Below are positions 1 to 6,907 of a DNA stretch of 19,430 nt, piece after piece; position 1 is the first letter of the stretch; the number at the start of each line of letters is the position of its first letter. The notes under the pieces are model-generated. The model had not been told where the DNA came from, did not search any database, and saw only the letters and a list, made by a program, of their open reading frames with translations. A program made the translations under genes and the position numbers. This stretch comes from Hyphomonas sp. (GTDB lineage: Bacteria > Pseudomonadota > Alphaproteobacteria > Caulobacterales > Hyphomonadaceae). The stretch spans positions 1 through 19,430 of the forward strand of contig JANSXJ010000017.1 in NCBI GenBank assembly GCA_024743015.1, given 5' to 3'.

Positions 1-233
1 TAGTATCCGGCTGTTCTACATGCGAGTGCATGGTCGCGCTCACAAGCTTGTAAGTAGTTGTCTAGGTCATCTTGATCCACGCCGTTGAGGCTTCGACCTA
101 TTTCGGCCAACTCGAAGTAAATCTCAGCTAAGCTGTTATCCTCAGCGTTTGATTGCGCAGAAGCGACCAAAATCGAGCTGAACGCCATCGCTAAACCGGA
201 GATGATTGACATACTGTTTTTGAGCTTTCTCAT
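1..233 (-). CDS. Exported protein, probable Sel1-like repeat, partial
   Basis: The first 77 codons of a minus-strand gene that runs off the left edge. The ATG at 233-231 is preceded by an AAGGCGG ribosome site, and a strong promoter lies further upstream (273-301). Residues 1-26 form a signal peptide: charged start MRKLKNS, a hydrophobic core, and an ASA/Q cleavage site. The mature part is acidic and helical. It ends in QACERDHALACRTAGY, which has the Cys-xx-(acidic)-x-A-x-A-C-x-x-x-G-Y spacing of cysteine-bearing Sel1-like (TPR-like) repeats. That is inference from one partial repeat; the rest of the protein is outside the window. Export is the firmest claim. Function unknown. Confidence 0.6.
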   Translation of the reverse strand, partial: MRKLKNSMSIISGLAMAFSSILVASAQSNAEDNSLAEIYFELAEIGRSLNGVDQDDLDNYLQACERDHALACRTAGY

Positions 234-272
234 TCCGATACCGCCTTGTTTCACCGCTTTTGCCTGAACCAA

Positions 273-301
273 ATTATACCTGCGAACGAGAAAGTGTTCA
301 A
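273..301 (-). promoter_or_regulatory. Sigma70-like promoter for the gene at 1-233
   Basis: Read on the minus strand: -35 TTGAAC (301-296), a 17-bp spacer, and a perfect -10 TATAAT (278-273). It lies 40 bp upstream of the ATG at 233. An imperfect dyad, GTGTTC/GAACAC (294-299 and 319-324, with inner CGAC/GTCG), overlaps the -35 side and could be an operator. Confidence 0.7.
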
Positions 302-502
302 ATCTTCGACTGCTCGTCGAACACTCATCTAAACATCCCAAGCTTCAGCAGGCTCGCGGAACAAACGATTTGAATCAGGCTTTCTCGGATGGCCACCATT
401 TGATTGGCGGGCTTGTACGCGATGCCTATTGACCCCGCGCCGCACGGTTTTCTGATACGGGTCAGGAGCGGATATTAGGGTGTGTTAGGTTCTGACCGCT
501 TT

Positions 503-553
503 GCGAGCAAAGGAGACGTTAGCTGAAAGGCTTAAGTCGTCTGAAGTTGGAAG
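503..553 (+). repeat. Dispersed intergenic repeat, copy 1
   Basis: Core GGAGACGTTAGCT followed by GGCTTAAGTCG. It aligns over about 50 bases with 1284-1334, with roughly three quarters of positions identical by eye. A shorter relative is at 4002-4024, and two minus-strand relatives of the core are at 8550-8603. It lies between genes and downstream of the 628-1062 gene. Function unknown. Confidence 0.55.
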
Positions 554-627
554 CATACACTGCCAAGTAGCGATGAAATGCCAGTCACAACTCAGCGCGC
601 TATTTGAAGAGCAGCCACCCTGCGCTG

Positions 628-1062
628 CTAGTCTGCGACTAAAGAGGTTGGGGCGACGGCTGAAAGACCTACAACCTCCCAAGTCTCGCCCTGTTTTGAC
701 AAGGTGTAGACGACTCGCATGCTGGTCATGGCTTCGTTAGATGAGTTCATACGCGAGAAACCCGCCAACACCATTGCAGCGTCATCAGTCTCGGCAATCA
801 ATTCCATGGAGTCGATTCGAGACGACGCCCAACCGCCCTTTCGCAACATGTCGAAATCCACAAATGGCGTATCGTCTGTTTGCAGCACAGGAACGCCGTT
901 GATGATGCGAACATGTGGCGTGGCGAAATGACTGATATGTCCCTCCGCATCTCCCGTGTTGAACACGCTAATCATGTTCGTCAGAAATTGTTCGGGTGTC
1001 TCTGCTTCCGCGAACGCGGATCCATAGAAAACCAAGCTGAGCGCTGCGAGCGGTCTTTTCAA
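628..1062 (-). CDS. Small exported SnoaL/NTF2-fold-like protein
   Basis: A 144-residue product starting at TTG (1062-1060). This start is chosen because AGGGGA lies 6 bases upstream and because it begins a clean signal peptide: KR, then a hydrophobic core, then GSAFA/EAE. The frame stays open further upstream, but those residues look non-coding. The mature part begins ETPEQFLTNMISVFNTGD, then has a mid-domain FVDFDMLRKGGW and a late strand SMRVVYTLSKQGETWEVVGL. This order (helix with 'N-x-G-D', later paired strands ending in a W-E-V-V strand) is that of SnoaL/DUF4440-like cystatin/NTF2-fold proteins. Such proteins bind small ligands or act as accessory domains, and no catalytic residue can be assigned here. 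Likely periplasmic. It stands alone, flanked on both sides by the 50-bp repeat. Confidence 0.6.
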   Translation of the reverse strand: MKRPLAALSLVFYGSAFAEAETPEQFLTNMISVFNTGDAEGHISHFATPHVRIINGVPVLQTDDTPFVDFDMLRKGGWASSRIDSMELIAETDDAAMVLAGFSRMNSSNEAMTSMRVVYTLSKQGETWEVVGLSAVAPTSLVAD

Positions 1063-1469
1063 TTCGATTCCCCTATATTCAAATTCTGCGCTGCTGAGGG
1101 CCGCAGGCAGTAAGCATATCTGACGACACATGAGCACCAATACACGATATCGCAAGAGCGTTTGACGCTTTCAGTTTTTTCTAATGCGCCCCCGATTGTA
1201 TTGTTAGCGTTATTTCTACGTGTTTTCGGCAAAGTCTCCAGCATTTGAAAATCACCAGTTTCGATGGTCGTAATTTCTTATTGGCGAGCATTAGGAGACG
1301 TTGGCTCAGCGGCTTAAGTCGCCCTAAATAGGACGCTCGCGGCGCTCTTTATTTAGCCAATACGCGGAACGAAGTATCCATAGCAAACACTTGGGGAATA
1401 AACGCTTGCACGATTTTTGCGACTGTGATCATCGGATGGACTGCAGCAGAGTGATCGGGGTCATCAGTT
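1063..1469. other. Divergent intergenic region
   Basis: 407 bases between the divergent genes starting at 1062 (minus) and 1470 (plus). It should hold both promoters, but no near-consensus pair stands out. A weak minus-strand candidate is TTGGTG-16-TATGCT, around 1106-1133. The second dispersed repeat (1284-1334) runs into an inverted repeat, CTAAATA/TATTTAG (1324-1330 and 1350-1356). I see no gene. Confidence 0.5.
1284..1334 (+). repeat. Dispersed intergenic repeat, copy 2
   Basis: Core GGAGACGTTGGCT and GGCTTAAGTCG, in the same orientation and alignable end to end with 503-553. The two copies bracket the small exported-protein gene at 628-1062. Its right end enters the CTAAATA/TATTTAG inverted repeat. 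Confidence 0.55.
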
Positions 1470-3911
1470 ATGCGTAGATATATCGCAAGTGCTTTGGTTT
1501 ATGGGCTCGTGCCGCTTTCGAGCGCTTTGGCGCAAGGGCAGGCAACTGTATCTAGTCAAACGGTCGATGCAGAAACGTTTTCCCCGCTCGTGCTGAGTTC
1601 GGTTCTGGTTCTTGATGCGGCCAGCGAGACGACCGTCGCAGCGGCCGCGTCCAATGCTGACGGAACGATCATTGTTAGTGGCCTTGAACCGGCCACATAT
1701 ACGTTCGTGTTCAGCGCAGCCGGTTATGATCCCGTCGAGCGACGCGTCATCATCAGCGAAATAAACGATGTCTACAATCTCGGTCAGATCAGCCTGGCAG
1801 CGGTAGATGATGCTGCGCGCCTGAACACGGTGACGGTTGTTGGACAGGCCAATCAGGCCGTGTCCATCCAGCCCGGCGTCAATTCCTATTCGATCGATAA
1901 CAATGCTCTGGCACAAAGCGGCTCGACGCTGGATGCGATGAAATCGCTGCCGGGAGTGACCTTGGACCAGGAAGGCCGCGTGCTCCTGCGCGGTAGTGAT
2001 CGTGTCATCATCTTGGTGGATGGCAAACAGTCGGGTCTGACCGGTATTGGCGATCAGTCCGGACTTGAAAGCATTCCGGCGGCGAACATTGCCCGTATCG
2101 AGATCATCAACAACCCGTCGGCAAAGTATGGCGCGGCCGGTGGGGCCGGCGTGATCAATTTGATCATGAAAGATGGCGCGCAGGATGGCTGGACCGGCGA
2201 TATCGGCCTAAAGCTCGGGATCGGTGCATTGCAAAAGGCGCGCGACGATCTGCCGACTGATCTTGGATCCTATACCAACAATCCAAAAATCCTGCCTGCC
2301 TTCTCTTTGTCGCATGGCGGCGACAAGACCGATATTCTGCTGCAAGGCGAAGTCCTGTTCCAGGAGAAGCTGCCGAACAATGAATTCACAACCCGGTTCT
2401 ATGATGATGGAAGAGTGATTGTCTCGCAGGTGCCGGAGAATCGCGAACAGACTCATTTGATCTTCAAGGGGGGATTGGATCACCGGTTTTCCGATCAGGA
2501 TACTCTCAGTCTCGCCGGGGTGTTTGATTTCGAGACGCATAAGGACAAGGCCGAGGTTCCCTTCATCGATCAGGTGACCGGCTTGCGAAACCGGTTCTGG
2601 TTCTGGATCGAGCATGAGGATACCGGACACGCGTCGGTCTCTGCCGACTATACCCATGCCTTCGACCAGGCCGGGCACGAGATCAGCGCTCGCATCGAAT
2701 ATATTCGCGGTTGGGAAGACGAGGAGTATTTCCTCAACGAGGAATCTCCGGTCCGCCCGGGCGGGTTCGGGACGGACAGCTTTCACCTGGTCGCTGAAGA
2801 AAACACGGTGCCAATTTCCGTCGATTATGTCCGCCCGCTGAGCAATGGCCGCGTCGAGCTTGGCTCGAAAGTCCAGTTCCGCTGGATCCCCATCACCTAT
2901 GATACAGTGCCGGGGGCGGGTTCGATTATCTATCCAGGGCTCGGCGACGAGTCAGAGTGGCGAGAGAATATTTACAGCGCTTACGGCACGCTGGTTCGCG
3001 AAACCGCCAGCACCGTGATCGAAGCCGGACTTCGGGCGGAACAGACAGATGTCGAGTACAATATTGACCCGGTGAATATCTACTACCCGACCAGCGACGC
3101 TTACGACTATTTCGAACTGTTTCCGAATGTCCGGCTGACCTGGAAACTCGGCGAAAGCACCGACATCTCAGCCTTCTATAATCGCCGCGTTGACCGGCCA
3201 GGCGAACCGGAACTGCGCTTGTTCCCGAAATATGATGATCCGGAGCTTCTGAAAGTCGGCAACCCGTATCTACGCCCGCAATTCACCGATGCTTATGAAG
3301 TCTCAGTGAAGCACGCCTGGGCCAATACGACCCTGTCCGGGGCGCTCTATTATCGCGAGATCGACGATGCGTTCCAACGCATTTATGCGATCGACCCGAC
3401 CAATACGGTCTATGATATCGTCAACAAGATCTACCAGAATACGGGCAATGCCACCAATACCGGGATTGAGCTGATTGCGACGCATAAGCAGTCCGACTGG
3501 ATGACACTGAATGGCAGCCTCAATGTCTATGAAATCGAGCAGGACGCAGCGACCGTGTCCCTGCTCTTCCCGGTGCCGCGGCAATTCCAGTTGCTGGCCA
3601 GCTCTGACACGACCTGGGACGCCAAATTCACCGGCGAGTTTTATTTGCCCGCAGACGTTAAATTCCAGCTCACCGGCGTCTATTATGCAGAGCGTTCCAC
3701 CCCGCAGGGCACTGAGCTGGCGCGCTCATCGATAGATTTTGGTCTAACCAAATCGCTGCGCGGCGACACAATCGAGCTGAGTCTTACCGGAACCGACATT
3801 TTCAATGAATTTGGCCTCGAACAGGAGCTTGTCGGCAACGGCTTCACGGCGCTGTATCAGAACCATTATGAGACCCAGGTGTTTACCGCTGGGCTTAAGT
3901 ATAAGTTTTGA
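1470..3911 (+). CDS. TonB-dependent outer-membrane receptor
   Basis: An 813-residue protein. Residues 1-21 are a signal peptide (SSALA/Q). Residues about 22-112 form a carboxypeptidase-regulatory-like beta domain (NADGTIIVSGLEPATYTF ... AGYDPVERRV). Residues about 115-235 are the plug, with LPGVTLDQEGRVLLRG, VIILVDGKQSG and the typical RIEIINNPSAKYGAAGGAGV. The remainder is a beta-barrel with many aromatic, alternating strands, ending in ...GLKYKF with a C-terminal Phe as required for BAM insertion. The N-terminal domain plus barrel style resembles the 'outer membrane beta-barrel family' receptors common in Bacteroidota and Caulobacterales. Such receptors import scarce ligands using TonB energy; the substrate cannot be read here. 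No TonB box is evident, and no partner transporter lies beside it. The ATG is preceded by a GGGG-containing weak ribosome site. Confidence 0.9.
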   Translation: MRRYIASALVYGLVPLSSALAQGQATVSSQTVDAETFSPLVLSSVLVLDAASETTVAAAASNADGTIIVSGLEPATYTFVFSAAGYDPVERRVIISEINDVYNLGQISLAAVDDAARLNTVTVVGQANQAVSIQPGVNSYSIDNNALAQSGSTLDAMKSLPGVTLDQEGRVLLRGSDRVIILVDGKQSGLTGIGDQSGLESIPAANIARIEIINNPSAKYGAAGGAGVINLIMKDGAQDGWTGDIGLKLGIGALQKARDDLPTDLGSYTNNPKILPAFSLSHGGDKTDILLQGEVLFQEKLPNNEFTTRFYDDGRVIVSQVPENREQTHLIFKGGLDHRFSDQDTLSLAGVFDFETHKDKAEVPFIDQVTGLRNRFWFWIEHEDTGHASVSADYTHAFDQAGHEISARIEYIRGWEDEEYFLNEESPVRPGGFGTDSFHLVAEENTVPISVDYVRPLSNGRVELGSKVQFRWIPITYDTVPGAGSIIYPGLGDESEWRENIYSAYGTLVRETASTVIEAGLRAEQTDVEYNIDPVNIYYPTSDAYDYFELFPNVRLTWKLGESTDISAFYNRRVDRPGEPELRLFPKYDDPELLKVGNPYLRPQFTDAYEVSVKHAWANTTLSGALYYREIDDAFQRIYAIDPTNTVYDIVNKIYQNTGNATNTGIELIATHKQSDWMTLNGSLNVYEIEQDAATVSLLFPVPRQFQLLASSDTTWDAKFTGEFYLPADVKFQLTGVYYAERSTPQGTELARSSIDFGLTKSLRGDTIELSLTGTDIFNEFGLEQELVGNGFTALYQNHYETQVFTAGLKYKF

Positions 3912-4001
3912 ATCCGGGTGTACAGCGCGAGTGCTGAGGATCTGGACACCAATGAGCGTCGTAAACTCGCCCCAAAAACGGACTCTCGCGATTTCTGAAA
4001 A

Positions 4002-4024
4002 GCGAGCAAAAGCAGACGTTAGCG
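4002..4024 (+). repeat. Dispersed intergenic repeat, short copy 3
   Basis: GCGAGCAAAAGCAGACGTTAGC matches the left half of the repeats at 503 and 1284 (GCGAGCA...GACGTT[A/G]GC), but the GGCTTAAGTCG half is missing. It lies in the 235-base space between the receptor gene and the GIY-YIG gene. Confidence 0.45.
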
Positions 4025-4088
4025 GATATGGTTTTGGGACATTCGCGATAGTCACCAGTCTTAAGCATTCGTCACAAATGTTCCGGTT

Positions 4089-4116
4089 TTGATCTGATCG
4101 CAAAGCATGGTAATAT
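4089..4116 (+). promoter_or_regulatory. Candidate promoter for the GIY-YIG operon
   Basis: TTGATC (4089-4094), a 16-bp spacer, then TAATAT (4111-4116), ending 30 bases before the ATG at 4147. This is the best -35/-10 pair in the space and fits the start of a two-gene operon. Confidence 0.45.
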
Positions 4117-4146
4117 TTTGAAAATCAAACCAGTGGGTGATTCGCT

Positions 4147-4668
4147 ATGAACAGAACATACCGTGGATTGAATTTCGAGTGGCACTTATCGCCTCCCGAG
4201 TACCCGGTTGTATATCTCGCGGTCCGAAATGGGATCGTTGAGTATGTCGGGCAAGCCGAAAACGGCGATGTCAGAACTTCTGACAAAGATCATGAAGGAT
4301 TGATGCGGGTGAGCGCGCGCGGGGGATACTTGTTGCTTTTCAGCGGTTGCATTCCCAGAGAGCAAGATCGTCGCGACGTAGAAACGCTCATCAGGCGTGA
4401 TTTACAACCGCTCGCAAACAACGAGCCCACCCCTACTTGGGAAACTAGCGCGAAAGCTGCGGAGCGTCTTGGATGGATGGACGTTGCCAGCGAGTATCGA
4501 AAGCGGGCCATCGCACAATTGCTCGTTAATCAACCTCGACGGCTAACACCGTATGACCTGCCACAAAAAAGAAGCGCATTCTTTGGCATGCCGCAAACAC
4601 CTCCTTCGCCGCCGATGAACGCGTTTGCTGCTGCGCTGGCGAACATCGGCAACCTCAAACAAAAATAA
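4147..4668 (+). CDS. GIY-YIG-fold protein (putative nuclease)
   Basis: A 173-residue protein. Residues 21-35 read VVYLAVRNGIVEYVG, i.e. the GIY-like and YIG-like halves at the usual spacing (Tyr23 and Tyr33). Arg43 lies 8 residues after the second half, as in GIY-YIG enzymes. Glu79 sits in a helix (DVETLIRRDLQP) where the metal-binding glutamate is expected, and Asn91/Asn92 follows as the family's late asparagine. All key positions are therefore present, though the first triad is VVY rather than GIY. The C-terminal ~75 residues are outside the domain and unrecognised. Family knowledge: GIY-YIG domains cut DNA as homing, repair or restriction nucleases. The next gene begins 46 bases downstream on the same strand, so they are likely co-transcribed. 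No obvious toxin partner or methyltransferase is present. Confidence 0.65.
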   Translation: MNRTYRGLNFEWHLSPPEYPVVYLAVRNGIVEYVGQAENGDVRTSDKDHEGLMRVSARGGYLLLFSGCIPREQDRRDVETLIRRDLQPLANNEPTPTWETSAKAAERLGWMDVASEYRKRAIAQLLVNQPRRLTPYDLPQKRSAFFGMPQTPPSPPMNAFAAALANIGNLKQK

Positions 4669-4700
4669 TCGGTTCAACTCGGTCGGTCTTTATGCTGGCA

Positions 4701-4708
4701 GAAGGAGA
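4701..4708 (+). promoter_or_regulatory. Ribosome binding site deciding a GTG start
   Basis: GAAGGAGA lies 6 bases before GTG 4715. It favours the GTG over an upstream in-frame TTG (4625), which lies inside the previous gene and has no ribosome site. Confidence 0.7.
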
Positions 4709-4714
4709 CCCAAG

Positions 4715-5623
4715 GTGGCCAGACGGTATTCGGCATCACAAATTAGAAGCAAACTGCGCCAAAGTCAGAATAAGCTGCGTCAGGCTTCGAACAAGCTAAA
4801 GCAAGATATTCGACGGATAGAAAGCGAAGCGCGCCGCCAAGACCAGAAGCGCCGGCAAGCGATTAACAACCTTAATTCTGCGATCCGCACGTACAACAGT
4901 CGCGCACGCGCCAATCGCCAACGACTCACTACGGCCAACACCCGTCTGAAGTCGCAAACTACGATTCGATACAAGATAGCGCGGCAATCCGCGGTGTCGC
5001 TTAAAACGACATATGATCAACTCGAACATATCGCGACTACGCGCGAGCTTGGCGATCAGTACAATGAACTCTTAGACTACTCCGAACGTGAAACGGCTAA
5101 CAGCCTGGAAATCTATAACGCGCTGGAAGCCGACGACGACTTTTCACCCGATGCCGATCCAAAAGAGGCGAGTCTTATCCAGCACCTCCAACAATTCTCG
5201 AATGATTTTTCAGACCGTTGGCGTGGCGCAGTTTACGCCCTAAGCCCTCACAATCCAGATGCATCGCGGCACTTTTGCACCAGCGTTCGTGAGATTTTTA
5301 TTAGCATGATCGATCTTTGCGCCCCAAACTCGAAGGTATTGGCCGCGGACCCGGACTGCCCTATCCATCAGGGCTCAACTCCGACACGCCGGGCCAAATT
5401 CGATTATATGCTGTCTATGCACGGACTGAACGAACCGACGCTCGGGGATTTTGTCGAGCGCGACATTGACGATATTTTGCAGCTCTTAGGCGAGCTCAAT
5501 AGCGCCACCCATGGCGCGGCAGGTAAATTCTCGCTGGGTCAATTGTCGAAACTACGCAAACGTGTTCGCGACGGTCTTGAGTTTCTGTCTGTGATCGGAA
5601 AACCTGCTTTTAGTCGAGTCTAG
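4715..5623 (+). CDS. Coiled-coil protein, possible pPIWI-associating-nuclease family
   Basis: 302 residues from a GTG start with a strong ribosome site (GAAGGAGA). Residues about 8-110 are a very basic, Arg/Gln/Asn-rich helix with coiled-coil character (RQSQNKLRQASNKLKQ). The globular part begins about residue 150 and carries RWRGAVYALSPHNPDASRHF, CTSVREIF, two cysteines (201, 215), TPTRRAKFDYML, and a C-terminal helix after LNSATHGAAGKFSLGQL. From memory, this arrangement matches proteins that databases label 'predicted pPIWI-associating nuclease', which are found beside prokaryotic Argonaute/PIWI-like genes. I cannot verify this, and no PIWI gene is in the window. No membrane segment or signal peptide, so cytoplasmic. 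It follows the GIY-YIG gene by 46 bases and ends 8 bases from the stop of a converging gene, with no visible terminator between. Confidence 0.6.
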   Translation: MARRYSASQIRSKLRQSQNKLRQASNKLKQDIRRIESEARRQDQKRRQAINNLNSAIRTYNSRARANRQRLTTANTRLKSQTTIRYKIARQSAVSLKTTYDQLEHIATTRELGDQYNELLDYSERETANSLEIYNALEADDDFSPDADPKEASLIQHLQQFSNDFSDRWRGAVYALSPHNPDASRHFCTSVREIFISMIDLCAPNSKVLAADPDCPIHQGSTPTRRAKFDYMLSMHGLNEPTLGDFVERDIDDILQLLGELNSATHGAAGKFSLGQLSKLRKRVRDGLEFLSVIGKPAFSRV

Positions 5624-5631
5624 TGCTCGCG

Positions 5632-6789
5632 CTACTTATCAGCTTTAGGCGTTCCTCGCGCCAGTGGCTCTTCGAAGACTATGTCATTTTCCGGCAGACC
5701 GATGAGTGTATCCAAGTCGGTTTGACTCGTTAGCCATTGGAATCCCCGAGGGCTTAGTCCCAACAATCCTCCATCTGACACGTTCTCTGCATGATCATCC
5801 CATAGTTGATTCTGCTCGATTTCCTCCAACAGCGCGTCATACTGCTCATCATTCAATTCCGTTTCTGCCGGGGCAAAACCGGATGACGAGAAGTCGACGT
5901 CGTGCTCTTGAAATCCACCCTCCTTAGTGAACATAGCCAGAACACGACCGGATAGAAATTTATTAATAGCTTCCTGGCGCAGAAATGCCTCGGTCGTCTG
6001 CGGACCCGGCGAAGAACTTTTTATCGAAAATCCGCCATCTTTCGGGTCAATACCTACCGTCCAGGACATGGGTGGATTGGCGCTAAAACGACCAGTGATT
6101 GGTTGACTAGGGTCGAAGGAGCGCATCGCGTCCATGCACAACTGACGCAGTGTCTGATAGAATCCAACACCAATACCGATTGCTTCAGACACCTCGTCAA
6201 AATTCAGGCGAAAAACTTGACCACCATTTCGGCGGCGCAATCTGAGGCCATCGCCCCAAAGTATGTAGTCGGCATGAGCAATACCATTGCGGATATCGTC
6301 CCGGAAGACAGTCTCTAAAACTTCGGATAGAGCCGACATGCCGATACGGCGAGCATGTTCGGCGAGATCACGAAACGTTTTATTTGCATTGGGACCAATG
6401 ACGCGGTCCGGCGCTTTTCGCACGCGCACAAGGTCCTGAAATGGCCACAAGTTGTAGGGCTCGCGTTCAATGATCCGCATCATGTTTTTCAGTGTTTCAT
6501 AGACCCCGCCCGCCTCAGCAAGTTGACTATAAAGCAAAAGCACGATGCGTAACTCGGGAAGCGATTTCGGTGTGTCAGAGTCAAGGCGCGCCACTAGTTC
6601 TTGGTAGACTTGTTCAGCGGTGATCGTCGTGGACCACCCTGCATCCTGTGCGCCCCTGAACTCGCCGCTCAAGGAACCCGCAAAATCAAGCTCGTTCATG
6701 CAGCGCGCATACGTAAACAGAAGCCCCATTTGACGCGAGATCGCATTCATGCGGTCAGTAGTTGTTGGAGGGACCAGTTCGTCAGTCAT
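5632..6789 (-). CDS. Protein with HEPN-type RX4H motif, unknown function
   Basis: A 385-residue soluble protein with no signal peptide. The ATG at 6789 has TGGAG about 8 bases upstream. The central region is helical. Residues 160-180 read TVFRDDIRNGIAHADYILWG, in which Arg167-Asn168 and His172 form an RN-x3-H (RX4-6H) motif. That motif is the active-site signature of HEPN RNases and is also seen in non-catalytic HEPN proteins. Following it, DGLRLRRRNGG and a hydrophobic helix are in keeping with an all-alpha fold. The C-terminal ~120 residues are acidic and unrecognised. It lies 118 bases downstream of the vWA membrane gene on the same strand and may share its transcript. It converges on the plus-strand nuclease-like genes. 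RNase activity is inference from one motif. Confidence 0.55.
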   Translation of the reverse strand: MTDELVPPTTTDRMNAISRQMGLLFTYARCMNELDFAGSLSGEFRGAQDAGWSTTITAEQVYQELVARLDSDTPKSLPELRIVLLLYSQLAEAGGVYETLKNMMRIIEREPYNLWPFQDLVRVRKAPDRVIGPNANKTFRDLAEHARRIGMSALSEVLETVFRDDIRNGIAHADYILWGDGLRLRRRNGGQVFRLNFDEVSEAIGIGVGFYQTLRQLCMDAMRSFDPSQPITGRFSANPPMSWTVGIDPKDGGFSIKSSSPGPQTTEAFLRQEAINKFLSGRVLAMFTKEGGFQEHDVDFSSSGFAPAETELNDEQYDALLEEIEQNQLWDDHAENVSDGGLLGLSPRGFQWLTSQTDLDTLIGLPENDIVFEEPLARGTPKADK

Positions 6790-6907
6790 CTAAGTCTCCA
6801 GTTCGGATTCAAAACACCGTAACAGCCACCGACCACGTCAAAGAAGATGCAAGCCGGTGGAGCTCTAGTTGCTTAGAATTAGTCAATACGTTCCAAGCGC
6901 CGTGTAG

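Larger units (their letters stand above)
234..627. other. Gene-free stretch between two minus-strand genes
   Basis: I see no convincing gene in these 394 bases. The short open frames present have no signal peptide, motif or ribosome site. It contains the promoter at 273-301, an imperfect dyad at 294-324 and one copy of the dispersed intergenic repeat at 503-553. No clear terminator with a T tract is visible after the gene ending at 628. Confidence 0.6.

Noticed and set aside
1464..1916. 150-codon minus-strand frame at the start of the receptor gene
   Set aside because: It is antisense to a clear signal peptide and plug domain, with no supporting motif.
4625..4714. Upstream TTG start for the coiled-coil protein
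   Set aside because: It lies inside the preceding gene without a ribosome site, whereas GTG 4715 has GAAGGAGA at good spacing.
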